Source: Panax quinquefolius (Eukaryota; Streptophyta; Magnoliopsida; Apiales; Araliaceae). Taken from it: 64,000 nucleotides of DNA. The stretch is from NCBI GenBank assembly GCA_020205615.1, contig CM035168.1:5274237-5338236 (forward strand), read 5' to 3'. This document shows, one piece after another, positions 8,966-20,321 of this stretch (position 1 is the stretch's first letter; each line of letters starts with the position of its first letter). Both the position numbers and the translations under genes were made by a program. The notes under the pieces are model-generated. The model made no database searches, was not told the DNA's origin, and saw nothing but the letters and a program-made list of their open reading frames with translations.

Positions 8966-11384
8966 CGTGACGCCCCAAAATTAGGTATACGTCACCCATC
9001 TTGGGTCGCCACTTACATGGTACATAAATTCAAATACAACTTACTAACATAAGCTCGTAGTGTATATAATACGACATAAACTATGAGTTTGAATACAAAT
9101 ATTGTCTACTAGATATTATACAAACTCGAAAAGGAGTCCTCATTACAACTATTATCACACTATTTTACAAAATAGTGAGGACTACTAATGCTATCCTCCG
9201 GACCATTACTCCGCTCCCCGACTCGTCCCCAACTATATTCTCATTTCACGAAGAGAACGAAGAAAAAAAAGGTGAGCTCAACTAGCCCAAAGAAGAAATA
9301 TTATGACTAAGATAATGCGAAATAAATTATCATTAGCCTTCAACAATGTTAAACCGATAAAATACAATAGACAACCGGTTTAACCGCAATGGAATATGTA
9401 ATCCATTAAAAGAGTCAAGTAAAAAATAAAGTCTACTATCTTTTATGATTTAAAAGGTTTTTCATCATCATTATAAATGAGACTCACTTTAATAAATATT
9501 TCACCACATCTAATCATCCCCGCACTACTTGGCCAAGAATTTTCATTAAATCATCAATGGTCATGACTATACCGAATCACTCCGGTCATAATCATACCAA
9601 AACTATCCATCACCGCATTACGTGCCAACGAGGACTTTTGTCACATCATTTATATCAAGCCATGATTATATCGAATGATCCCTGGTCATAATCATACTAA
9701 GTTCATCTATGCACGTAAGCCAAAGATAACATAATATAACATGAGGATGATGACAATGACATAATAATTCAATAAAACAAGTTCAAGAATTATTTAATCC
9801 GGAATTATTAACGTCCAAATTGTCAACACGATCTTGTTTTGTAGAAAAAATTCAAGAATAATCGAAAGAATATTTCCATGAAAAGATATCGGATGAAACG
9901 CAAATATCAAAGATATTCTACTAATTTCATGGAGTATAGAAGTCAAAGTTTTAACCAACTGGGTATAATAAAGAATGGAATAACAAAAGAAATCACCATG
10001 GATGCGGTGATTGTGATGTATAAACGGTTATTCCAATAGAATAATAATAACGGATCCGTGTCGTGAAATTCACAATCGACGGATGATCCAATGTAATAAT
10101 AAATGTTTGAATAATAAACAATGGAACCAGTCCGGTAAAAACACACGCATGTGATATTCCAACGAGAATAATAAATGCGGAATAATAAACAATGAAACCA
10201 GTCCGTGTAAAACACACGCATACGATATTCCAATGAATAATAAAGAATGGAATAATGAAGAAGATCACCAAGTATAGGGGATTCCACAGATACATGTTAT
10301 TCCAATGTAATAAATAAAATGGAATAATATAAGGATTTCACCAAGTATAGGGTATCCACAGCGTATACGAGGTTATGTATAGGGTATGCCACTTTTACAA
10401 AAGTTATTCCAATGTAATAATAATGAATGGAATAATGTAAGTTCTCTTCATGAATAAAAAGAATAACACTTACGAATTCTGACAACAAATAATATCCCTT
10501 ACCATAAAAGACACTTGATATCAAAGTAGTGAAGTACCGTATACTTTCTTCTTCTTTCTCTCTATAGATTTTCTCTCTATAGCTTCTCTCTATAATTTCT
10601 CTCTCAGAGTTTCAAAGAATTAAGTAAGAAAATAATGATTTTAATGAGCTTCTATTTATAGGAAAATAGAATGCATAGTAATTAATCCATGAATCGGTCC
10701 AGATTGATTTACTTTAATCGACGGTCCATATTTAAAGCAAAATCTTTTAAATAAAATATCATATATTCTATTTATATAAAAATATTTTACTATGCAAACA
10801 CTATGCAACACTATGCAAAACACTATGCAACACTATGCATAATAAAATATAATATATTCTATTTATAGAATAACTTTAATAAAGTATTCATTTTATATAT
10901 AAAGATGTTTCGCTTTTATTACGTTAATAATACTGAATAAAACAAAACGTCATTATCGCTATAATAATTCATATTATTAATCGACAATAATGGAATCAAA
11001 CCGAAAGTGACTTCTCACATAAGCATCAATAATCAATACCGTAGTGTCTACTATGCAACCACACGACATCACTTTTTTACTACCGAGTAGTTCAACAAGA
11101 TCAACGGTAAAACTTCCGCCGTTATTTCAATAAAATATTTTTGTTGTTTTCTCAATCCGACAATAATTCTGTTGTGGGGTCCACCAATGATTGAGCCATT
11201 GTACGAATATTCCCTACTAAACCGAATATTACCCGACCAATCGAATATAATATAACCACTTGCATACTTTGCAAAATTTATAAATACTACCCACAACTAT
11301 AATATTATCTCAAATTCACACCATAATATTAAAAATTATTTCGACAAAATTTAAATCTTTATTGATAAAATCTGGGGTCTCACA
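8966..11384 (-). repeat. Element 1, right LTR (5' LTR)
   Basis: The mate of 3112-5540. Its inner edge reads CGTGACGCCCC next to the primer binding site and its outer edge ends GGTCTCACA before the target duplication ATAGC. Most of the sequence is the same as the left LTR, with differences bunched at a few short sites such as the CAGTCC-containing repeats (about 10040-10215). Confidence 0.9.
10652..10660 (-). promoter_or_regulatory. TATA box of element 1 right LTR
   Basis: TATAAATAG on the minus strand, at the same LTR position as 4804-4812. This is the promoter of the 5' LTR that would drive the genomic RNA. Confidence 0.55.
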
Positions 11385-11435
11385 ATAGCTGACCGATTCA
11401 ACTATTCAGCCATTCAATCCTAAACAAACAGCTCC
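11385..11435 (-). mobile_element. Tourist-like MITE copy D, right piece
   Basis: This is the remainder of copy D on the far side of element 1, starting with the duplicated ATAGC. It ends in CAAACAGCTCC followed by TTA at 11436-11438, which fits a Tourist TWA target site. Joined to 3030-3111, it gives a short inverted copy of B and C. Confidence 0.6.
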
Positions 11436-12499
11436 TTAGACATCAAATATAGAATTTAGAGGGAATTTTGAATGCCTAGCCTCGGGACTTGGGCGTTTTC
11501 CTACGTTGGGCCCAGCTTAGGTGGGGGTAGTTTTATTATTTTTTAGGCTTAAATATGAATTAATATTTGAAATTTTTTTATTTTGGGATTGTCTTCTCAA
11601 TTTTTTCAATTAGAGGATTAAACTTTTAATTTTTTTTGATTACATCTAATTGATAACGTTATGTTAGTAGATTGATAACATGACAACGACACGTGACTAA
11701 AAAAAAATACTTATGTGTAATATTGAGTTTCAATTTAACATTTATTCAATTAATTTTTTTTTACCAAAAATAGTAAATATAAGACCATTGTTAATTTTTT
11801 GAAGTAAATTTAATGACAATTTTACCATTTTGGTATAAAAATTAATTAAATTGATTATTGATGATTATGAAATATAATTAAAGTTCGGATATTAATTTAT
11901 ATTTAGGCCTTAATTTTTATACTAAAATGGTAAAATTGTCATTATATTGATTATTGATGATTATGAAATAACAATATTTTTTGGGAACTGATATTTTCAA
12001 ATCACTTTTTGATATTTACACACGTAGGTCTCACATATTAGTTAATAAAAATTTCACACATCGCTTAATATGTGGGCCCGACATGTGGAAATATTAAAAA
12101 TGATATGAAAATATCGGGTTTTTTTTTATTTATTAGTACATTTATATATTTTAAAATATTTATCATTATATTGATTATTAATGATTTTATTAAGCTGAGT
12201 TTGTAATGTATTAAATTTACTTTAAAAAATTAATAATGGTCTTATATTTACCCTTTTTACTTTAAAAAATGATGATGGTCCTACATCATCATTTTGTTTT
12301 AACTTTCTCTACAGTCTTTGAGTGGATCTTAGAATTAGGTATATTTCATATTGGATGAGTAATCTTGAATAAACTAGATAATAAAGTTCAATGTACTAGA
12401 TTTCGTAATAATGTCATGGCATACATTTCCTCAACACACAGTGAAAAAGAGGGGAGGTATACGTAATTATAAATCTGATTGTTTTCACCTTATGAATAG
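11436..12499. other. Residual intron of CYP81 copy 1 before exon 2
   Basis: AT-rich intron with no coding content. It contains a block around TTGATTATTGATGATTATGAAAT that occurs near 11850 and again near 11945, with neighbouring TACCATTTTGGTATAAAA text present in both orientations. This indicates an old small inverted duplication. The stretch ends at the exon 2 acceptor. Confidence 0.5.
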
Positions 12500-13102
12500 G
12501 TTCTATTAGTAGCAGGGACTGATACTTCAGTTGGAACTATGGAGTGGGCATTATCTCTTTTGGTAAACAATCCAGAAGTTATAAACAAGGCACAGATTGA
12601 GATTGACAATCATGTGGGACAAGACCGTCTCTTCAATGAATCGGATATAGCTGATCTACCCTATCTCCATTGTATTATTACTGAGACAATGAGAATGTAT
12701 CCGCCTGGTCTGCTACTAGTACCTCATGAATCATCAGTCAGGTGCACCTTAGGAGACTACTCCTTCCCAGGGGGAACCATGCTACTGGTGAATGATCCCA
12801 AATTATGGTCAGAACCCAGAAAGTTCGAACCAGAAAGATTTGAAGGCCTAGAAGGGAAAAGAGATGGGTTTAAATTTATGCCTTTTGGGTCTGGAAGGAG
12901 GGCCTGTCCTGGGGAAGGCCTGGCAATGCGTATGGTGGGGCTAGTTTTGGGTTCACTTATTCAATGCTTTGACTGGGAAAGAGTTGGCAAGGAAATGGTG
13001 GACATGACAGAAGGGACTGGGCTTACCTTGCCCAAGCTTCGACCTTTGGTTGTGAAATGTCAGCCGCGTCCAACCATGATAAACCAACTTTCTCAGATTT
13101 GA
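12500..13102 (+). pseudogene. CYP81-family cytochrome P450, exon 2 (broken copy 1)
   Basis: The C-terminal 200 residues of a P450, open from the acceptor to TGA at 13100-13102. It carries the normal I-helix motif AGTDTS, the K-helix ETMR, the PERF signature and an intact heme loop PFGSGRRACPGEGLA with its Cys ligand. One defect is visible: after LLVN at 12793 the conserved six or so residues before DPKLW are missing in frame. On its own the exon reads well, so most decay of this gene is in exon 1. The product would be an ER-bound monooxygenase of specialised metabolism; the substrate cannot be inferred. Confidence 0.9.
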
Positions 13103-13575
13103 TTCAATTACGGCCCCAACAGATGTTTCGACAGGCGCAAGTTTGGGACAGATGTTTCTCAACTGTCTCAGATTTGATTCAATTTGTTTGCGATTTGCTT
13201 TTAATTTGGGGAGAAGTTTCTTATTATCTTTGTTTAAGGTACTATTTACAGCCTTTGAATAGATTAAATTTCTGTATGTGCAAATGTACACTATTATGGT
13301 ATTGTGTCTTATTATGATGTTAAACATATTTCTGTGGCTAAGCTATGAGTATGAATCAATATCCCAAAGCAAGAGCGAGAACAAGATTACTTAATGTGTT
13401 TGAACTATCAACCGTAGTCTTGTTTCAGTGGGATAAAGGCTTGTATGAAGATGTTCCTTTGGTCTACCAAAAAAAGTATACACTTTATTAAGTGTCATAT
13501 AAACACTGAAAAAGAAAAATAAATGTTGAGAACAATTATATAGAAATTATTTTAAAACAAAATGCAAACAGTCCT
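13103..13575. other. 3' flank of CYP81 copy 1
   Basis: Untranslated or intergenic AT-rich sequence. The beginning probably includes the old 3' UTR. A GATTTGATTCAATT-like motif next to the stop codon is repeated at about 13166. Nothing else is recognised. Confidence 0.4.
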
Positions 13576-14111
13576 TCTAGGGACCGGCTACTACCGACCG
13601 GTCTAGCCGTCTAGCGACCGGTCTAATTTTTTTTTTATTCTGACTTTCAAAAAATGTATAATATTTATTCTAATTGGAATATTTATAGAATTAAGTGATT
13701 TAGGTGTAATTTAGATACATATAAAAAATAGTGTTGCACAATATTATTTTTTATATGTATCCAAATTATACCTAAATTACTGAATTCTGTAAAAATTCAT
13801 GTTGAAATAAATACTATACATTTTTTGGGAGTAAAAGCGAAAAAACAGAATCCTTCTAAGGGGACAGGGAATTCCGACCGGGGTGGCGACCAGTCGGATT
13901 TTTTATTTATTCTTTGCTTTTGACTCCCAAATAATTAATGTGATTTATTGGAACAAAATTTTTACAAAATGCAGTGATTGATGTGTCATTTGGATACATG
14001 TGTTGCACAAACTGTACAACTCTGTTTTTTACATTTATCTAAATGACACCTATTGACTTGTTAAAAAAAAAATAAAAAATTGGACCGGTCGGTAGTAGCC
14101 GGTCCCCTAGA
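13576..14111. mobile_element. Two-unit foldback element (MITE-like)
   Basis: The outer ends are inverted repeats of about 28 bp: left TCTAGGGACCGGCTACTACC, right GGTAGTAGCCGGTCCCCTAGA. Inside are two hairpins. The first (about 13660-13785) pairs GTGATTTAGGTGTAATTTAG with its complement. The second (about 13975-14060) pairs GTGTCATTTGGATACAT with ATTTATCTAAATGACAC. A degraded third copy of the terminal motif lies between them near 13855-13900 (TTCTAAGGGGACAGGG...CCGACCGG). This suggests two related foldback units in tandem sharing an inner end. It has no coding capacity and no clear target duplication, so the transposon superfamily is unassigned. Confidence 0.7.
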
Positions 14112-15875
14112 CTTAATGAAATTCCAACCTAGGAAATGAAAGATACTCCCAAGCTTGTAGTATTATGATTCTTTCTGAATATAGAACTTAACAATACTGT
14201 TAATTAAGCATCCCAAACAAGGAGGAGCAAACTTAGAAAAGATTCCTCTGTCTGAACCTATCATCAGCTTGCCGGCAAGAGTTCTTCATTTTATTACTGA
14301 GTCTTGGTGCTAAGTTTGGATTAATGAAATAATTTTAAGATATTTTAAGTGTGACGCCTTCAAAATTAGGTATACATCATCTATTTTGGGTCGCCATTTA
14401 CATGGTACAATATTTAAATACAACTTACTAACATAACTGTCGTGTACAATACGACATAAACTGTGAGTTTAAATACAAATATCGCCTACTAGATATTATA
14501 CAAACTCAAACAAAAAGTCCTCATTACTGATTATTATCACACTATTTTTTACGTAATAATGTGAGGACTACTAATGCTATCTTCGGACCATCACTGCTTC
14601 CCGACTCGTCCCAAATATATATTCTCATTTCCAAGAGAATAAAGAAAAGAAAGGGTGAGCTCAACTAAATTTCAAGAAGAAATATTATGACTAAGATAAT
14701 GCGTAATAAATTATCAATAGTCTTCAACAATGTTAAACCGATAAAATACAATAGACAACCAGGTTTAACTGCAATGAATATCTGATCCATTAAAAGAATC
14801 AAGTAGAAAATAAAGTCTACTATCTTTTTAGGTTTTAAAAGGTTTTTCATCATCATTATGTTATAGGCGAGACTCGCTTTTAATAAATATTCCACATCAT
14901 CGAATCCCCGCACTACTACTGACAAGGATATTCTTTAAGTATCACGACCACAATTATTCATGCACTACTGGCCAAGAATATTTGTGTATTCATTAATGGT
15001 CATGATCATGCCAACAATCGTCCACCAATGCACTACTACCATCGAGGATTTTTATCACATCATTTGTAACATTACTACTCATGATTACAATCAATAGTCT
15101 CTCGTCATATAATCATACCAAGTCCATCTATGCACTACAAAGCCATAGATGACTTTCAACATAATATAAACATGAGGATGATGATAATGATATAAGAATT
15201 CAATAAAACAAGTTCAAGAATTATTTTATCCACGAATTATTAACGTCCAAATTAGTAAAATTCAAGAATGATCAGAAGAATATTTCCGTGAAAAGATACT
15301 GGATGAAACGCAAATATCAAGGATATTCTACTAATTTCGTGGAGTATAGAAGTCAAAGTTTTAACCAACTGGGTATAATAAAGAATGGAATAACAAAAGA
15401 AATCACCATGCGATGCGATAGATCAAGATGCAACGGGTTATTCAAATGTATAATAAAGATGGAACCGGATCCTGTAAAACACATGCAGATAGGATATTCC
15501 AACAGAATAATAAAGATTTTAACCAGTCCCAGTAAAAATACATGCATGGATGTTCCAATGAATATAATAATAAAGCGGAAACCAGTCCTGTAAAACACAC
15601 ATGCATGTGATGTTCCAATGTAATAATAGAAGAATGTCACCAAGTATAGGGTAAACCACTTATACAAAAGTTATTCCAATGTAATAATAAGCAATGAAAT
15701 AACAACAGCTTCTCTTCATGAATAAGAAAGAATAACACCCCTTACTTTTGGTAGGAGATTGAATACTGCAGCAGTGTAGTAATAAAATACTCTTCTTCTT
15801 TCTCTCTTATTCTTTCTATACTTTCTCTCTCTATAGCTTGAATGAATTCGTGAAAAATAATGAAGCCCTAGGCCT

Positions 15876-15884
15876 CTATTTATA
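15876..15884 (-). promoter_or_regulatory. TATA box of element 2 left LTR
   Basis: TATAAATAG on the minus strand, at the conserved LTR position shared with elements 1 and 3. Confidence 0.55.
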
Positions 15885-16033
15885 GAAGATTTCTAGCTTA
15901 GCACCTGCCGTGTGAAAAGGCAAGTGGCTTGACGACTAATGATGTGAAAAGAAAAGTGGTTTGATCACCAAATAATGTGAAACGACAAGTGGTTCGACGC
16001 TTGTAATGTGAAACGACAAGTGGTTCGACGTCT

Positions 16034-16225
16034 GGTAAAGGTAATTACTATTAATGAAGGTAAATACTATTGACGAAGGTAAATACTATTCACAAGGGTA
16101 ATTACTATCGACGAAGGTAATTACTTATCGACGAAGGTAAATACTATTCACAAGGGTAATTACTATTGACAAAGGTAAATACTATCGATGAAGGTAACTA
16201 CTATTCACAAAGGTAATTACTATCG
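16034..16225 (+). repeat. 24-bp tandem array in element 2 left LTR
   Basis: Short alternating units of the form AAGGTAATTACTAT(T/C) and GACGAAGGTAAATACTATT / CACAAGGGTAATTACTAT, about eight in a row. The right LTR has the matching array at about 33255-33450. It lies between the TATA box and the inner (internal-region) end of this LTR in + coordinates, that is, upstream of the promoter in element orientation, where retrotransposon enhancers often lie. Confidence 0.8.
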
Positions 16226-16848
16226 ATTGTGAAGAGACTCTTAGATGATGACATATGAGCCCCCCCATAAAATAATCAAACTTACCACAAATCATAACAC
16301 ATATTTAATCTTTCAACAATTATTAATCATTTATAACTTGTCGCCTCAATTATTGATTTAATACTATAACATATTATACTGATGATATGATCTTTGTGAC
16401 AATAATTGAATCAATAATATAAGAGATATGATGCAAAGTTAATTATCAGTAGCAATAATTGAGCATAAATGAGTGACTTCTCACGTAAGCATCAATAATC
16501 AATACCGTGTGCTACTATGCAACCACGCCAGACATCGTACTTTTACCACCGGGTATTTCAACAGTTTTAATCGGTAACACCTCCGTAGTTATTTTTATAA
16601 AATATTTTGTCGCTTTCTCAATCCAACAATAATTACATTGTGGGGTCCACCAATGATTGAGTCGTTGTATGCGAATATTCCTAAAAAGAATATTCCCGAC
16701 CAAACGAATATTTTATAACAACTTGCATACTTTGCAAAATTTATAAATATTATCCACAACTATAACATTATATCAAATTTATTCCATAATATTCAAAATA
16801 ATATTTATAGAAAAATTCATCTTTATTTATAAAAGTTGGGGTCTTACA

Positions 16849-16862
16849 ACCTCCCTTCTTAT
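16849..16862 (-). promoter_or_regulatory. Polypurine tract of element 2
   Basis: The minus strand reads ATAAGAAGGGAGGT immediately before the 3' LTR start TGTAAGACCCC. This is the plus-strand primer of the element. Confidence 0.65.
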
Positions 16863-16925
16863 GAAATTTCACCCTCGAAATTAGGGTACGTTACTGTATG
16901 TCGAAGAGGTAAGGATACCTTGATT

Positions 16926-17112
16926 TCATTTCGATTCTAACTCCCAAGTCATTTCCTCAACATCGTGGTTCCTCCACAAAACTTTGACTTGAGGTATAAC
17001 CTTGGAGCGTAGAATATGTTCCTTCTTATCCAAGATTTGAACATGAACCTCTTCATACGTCAAATCTTCCGCTATTTCGTCCGGTTCTAACTCAATAATG
17101 TGGTTCGGTCTT
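16926..17112 (-). pseudogene. Chromodomain at the end of element 2 pol
   Basis: On the minus strand the end of pol encodes EEVHVQILDKKEHILRSK followed by VIPQVKVLWRNH and EEMTWELE, ending at TGA 16926-16928. This is a chromodomain, the histone-binding module fused to integrase in chromoviruses; it targets insertion to particular chromatin. Together with the position after integrase it supports the Tekay/Del assignment. The segment itself is open, but the frame joining it to integrase is broken near 17100. Confidence 0.8.
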
Positions 17113-17990
17113 TCACATATTTACGTAATATGGATATGTGAAAACGTTATGAACACGAGACATATTTAAGCAGAAAGCGAGTTTATAGGCCACGCTTCCT
17201 ACTCGATCGAGGATTAAAAATGGACCGATGAATCGAGGATTAAGTTTTCCTCTCTTTCCAAATCTTGTAACTCCTTTCCATGGAGCAACTTTTAACAACA
17301 CATGATCTCCTATATCGAATTCCACGTCCTTTCGATGAAGATCAGCATAACTCTTTTGTCGATTTTGTGAGGTTTTATACGTTGTCGGATCGTTTGAATC
17401 TTTTCCGTAGTCATATACGTACCAACTCCGGTCCCAACAACGTTGCTTCACCCACCTCATCCCAAAGATACCGAGAACACTTTCTTTCTTCCATACAACG
17501 CTTCGAATGGAGCCATGCTAATACTTGTTTGATAACTGTTGTTGTAGGAAAACTCCACCAATGGTAAGAACTTGTCCCAACTCCCCTTGAAATCAAGGAC
17601 ACGGAGTCTTAATAGATCTTCAAGAGTTTGAATAGTCCTCTCCGACTGTCCGTCCGTCTGAGGATGATATGCCGAGCTAAATCGTAAGTCTGTGCCCATA
17701 GCTTTTTGCAAACTAACCCAAAATCGTGAAGTGAATCTTGGGTCTCGATCGAAACTATGGATACCCAGCATACCATGCAGTCTTACAATCTCGTTTATGT
17801 ACATCTGACGAGCAAGACGTTCAAGTGTATAAGTTTCTCAGATCGGTGAGAAATGAGCGGACTTGGTCAATCTATCAACAATAACCCAAATCGCATCAAT
17901 GCCTTGAGAAACCTTAGGAAGGCCAGAACGAAATCCATGGTAATGTGCTCCCACTTCCATTCGGAATTTCAAGTGGTTGCAATGGACCTT
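17113..17990 (-). pseudogene. Integrase of element 2
   Basis: Two overlapping open stretches. 17457-17804 carries the catalytic-core half with the hallmark [21 protein letters not shown], which contains the last acidic residue of the DDE triad, and the FSYNNSYQTSI...PFEALYGRK motif. 17113-17460 carries the C-terminal DNA-binding part ([17 protein letters not shown]...SRVHNVF). A frameshift at about 17460 separates them. Further upstream (to about 17990) the first core motifs are recognisable only in pieces. The function in the family is insertion of the cDNA into host DNA. Confidence 0.8.
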
Positions 17991-18299
17991 TTGGTACTTG
18001 ATACTCCGCTTTAACTCGTTGACAAGTTAGACACCTTGAGATAAAATATTATCTCTCTCTTCATATTGCTCCACCAAATGTGTATATTTAATATCATGAT
18101 ACATTTTGGTACTCCCAGATGGATTGCAAATGGTGTGTTGTGCGCCTCCATCATGATATTATACTTTAAATCGTGGTCGTTAGGAACACAAAGTCTAGAG
18201 TTGACTCAAGTATTCCTTCTTCATCGATTCTTGCTTCCCAAGATAGCACCTTCTTGCACTTTCTTCTTCATACACACATCGGCTCCAGTGCAGTAGCTT

Positions 18300-19860
18300 G
18301 AATGACTTTAACTTTATCGATTAAAGTCGGTTCTACTCAGTATACTTGCTATCATCACATGCGTCCCCTGAGTCTTTAACTCTATCTCCATCCTTTGCAA
18401 GTCACACAAAATGGGCCTTTGCGTTGACAATATCGCACTCGTGATTGCATATGATTTTCTACTCAATGCGTCGCCTACCACGCTCGCTTTTCCGAGGATG
18501 GTATTGGATGGTATGATCATAATCTTTCAATAGCTTCAATCCAACGTCGTTGTCGCATGTTGAGTTCCTTTTGAGTGAAGAAATATTTGAGGCTTTTATG
18601 ATCCGTAAAGATCTCCACTTTCTCCCCATACAAGTAATGCCTCAAAATTTTTAGTGCAAAGATAAACAAATGCTAACTCTAGATCATGAGTAGGATAATT
18701 CCTCTCATATTCTTTGAGTTGTCGCGAGGCATAAAGCTATAACTTTTCCATGTTGCATAAGAACACATCCCAACCCTTTGCTCGAGCATCAGAGAGATGA
18801 CAAATCCTCCGAGCCGATGGTATTGTCGAGCAGTCTTTGAAATAAGTCTCCTCTTGAGTTCTTGAAAACTCTTCTCACATTCTTCGCTCCAACCGAACTT
18901 TGTATCTTTCCGAGTCACCGAGTCGATGGAGTAGCGATTCGAGAAAATCCTTCCACGAATCTCCGATAATAACCAAATTAAACCGAGAAAGCTACGTGCT
19001 TCGGTCATCGATTTAGGTTGTTCCCGACTTTGAATAGCTTCAATCTTTCTTTGGGTCAATGGATATTCCATGACTTGATACCACGTGCCCAAGGAATGCT
19101 ACTTCTTCAAACCGAACTCACATTTCTTCAACTTGGCATAAAGCTTATATTCACGAAGCTTTTGGAGTGTCGACCTCAAGTGTTGCTTTCATGATCTTCA
19201 CGGCTTTTGGAATAAATAAGGATGTCATCAATAAAGACGACCACAAAGTGATCTAAATATTCCTTGAATACTCGGTTCATCATATCCATGAAGGCGGAGG
19301 AGCATTAGTCAATCCAAAGGACATGACTAGGAATTCATAATGCCCGCATCGGAGTTCCGAAAGCCGTCTTTGGAATGTCGTGGTTCTAATCTTCAATTGG
19401 TGATATCCTAACGAAGATCAATCTTTGAAAAGAATTTGGCTCCTTGCAACCGGGTCAAACAGTCATCAATACGTGGCAATGGATACCTATTTTTGATGGT
19501 GACATGATTCAACTCCCGATAATCAATACAAAGTCGCATACTCCCATCTTTCTTCTTCACGAATAGAACAGAGCACCCCAAGGAGAAGTACTAGGACGAA
19601 TAAAGCCAATGTCTAACAATTCCTGCGGTTGGGTCTTTAACTCCACGAAGTTCAATAGAACCCATTCGATATGGGGCTTTGGAAATAGGTTTTGTATCTG
19701 GGTTCAAGGTCGATACAAAATTCAATTTCACGCCTGGGGTAGGCCGTGAAGTTCTTCGGGGAATACGTCGGAAATTTATTAACAATAGAAATATCGCTCA
19801 AAACGGACGTATTTTTGTTTAAATCATGACATGAGCTAAGAAAGCTTGACATCCGCTTTT
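18300..19860 (-). pseudogene. Reverse transcriptase and RNase H of element 2
   Basis: RT is recognisable on the minus strand in several frames. A segment near 19650-19785 holds the start of the palm/fingers, and FIDDILIYS, containing the catalytic Asp pair, is intact at about 19209-19235. The connection (TKFGWSEECEKSFQELKRRL, 18850-18910) leads into RNase H at 18530-18850. The reading frame is interrupted several times (near 19600, 19390, 19150, 19090 and 18780), so no continuous protein exists. Confidence 0.75.
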
Positions 19861-20009
19861 CAATAAACGAATAGCTTTATGGCTTGAGATGACCGTGATT
19901 GATTTTAATGGTTTGGTTGTTTGAATTCGCATAATAGGTTGATTAGGAATATGAAAGCTAACAACCTTACGAAAAATAATCAATTTTTGCATGATAAGTA
20001 GTTAACCAA

Positions 20010-20321
20010 TCAATCCCTAGAATCACGTCCAAATGCAAGTATTTTTAATGAAATAAGATCGACCCGGTGTAATGTGAGGGTACCGATTTGAACCAAACAA
20101 GACTTATAAATAGTGGATGTAATGAAGGTTTCTCCCAACGGAGTTTCCACAGATAAGTCAAAATCTAATTTCTCCTGAGTCAAATTTAATCGATGAGCGC
20201 AAGTAGGAGAAATAAAAGAATGGGTAGAACCCAGATCAAATAAAGTATAGACTTCATTAGAGTTTATGATAAGCTTACCCGTGATGACCTCATTCGGATT
20301 CCTTGCTCTTTGGGAGGTCAC
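20010..20321 (-). pseudogene. Retropepsin-like protease of element 2
   Basis: 103 residues with the flap-side text GKLIINSNEVYTLFDLGSTH and the following SFISPTCAHRLNL. The catalytic loop that is normally D-S/T-G reads DLG here, so the residue after the catalytic Asp is unusual. The end (FGRDSRD) is frame-shifted relative to the expected D-V-I-L-G-M-D-WL segment. It would process Gag-Pol in an active relative. Confidence 0.7.

Larger units (their letters stand above)
3112..11384 (-). mobile_element. Element 1: non-autonomous Tekay-like Ty3/gypsy retrotransposon
   Basis: A complete LTR-to-LTR insertion with perfect 5-bp target duplications (ATAGC at 3107-3111 and 11385-11389). The LTRs are about 2.43 kb, begin TGTGACGCCCC and end GGTCTCACA on the + strand. 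PBS, gag and protease relics read leftward, so it is transcribed from the minus strand. The pol genes downstream of protease (RT, RNase H, integrase, chromodomain) are missing. About 2 kb of LTR-like sequence with 57-bp tandem repeats stands in their place. It can only have moved using proteins of a relative such as element 2. Assignment to the Tekay/Del chromovirus group rests on similarity to element 2, which has a chromodomain. Confidence 0.9.
1748..12499 (+). other. Intron of CYP81 copy 1, enlarged by transposons
   Basis: The intron is bounded by GTAAGA at 1748 and a pyrimidine-poor AG at 12498-12499, both in phase 0. It corresponds to the 1.36-kb intron of copy 2 but is about 10.75 kb. 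The added length is the MITE run (1992-3111 and 11385-11435) plus a full Tekay-like LTR element (3112-11384). Without these, roughly 1.3 kb of ordinary AT-rich intron would remain, close to the copy 2 intron. Confidence 0.8.
14350..16848 (-). repeat. Element 2, left LTR (3' LTR)
   Basis: Begins TGTGACGCCTTCAAAATTAG and ends GGGGTCTTACA. It is related to the element 1 LTR in its first 60 bp, in the SNNAACC/CAGTCC repeat zone and in its last 400 bp, but differs in the middle. It contains the 24-bp array at 16034-16225. Confidence 0.88.

Noticed and set aside
13576..14111. Reading the foldback element as a CRISPR-like or satellite array
   Set aside because: Repeats are inverted, not regularly spaced direct repeats, and the organism is a plant.
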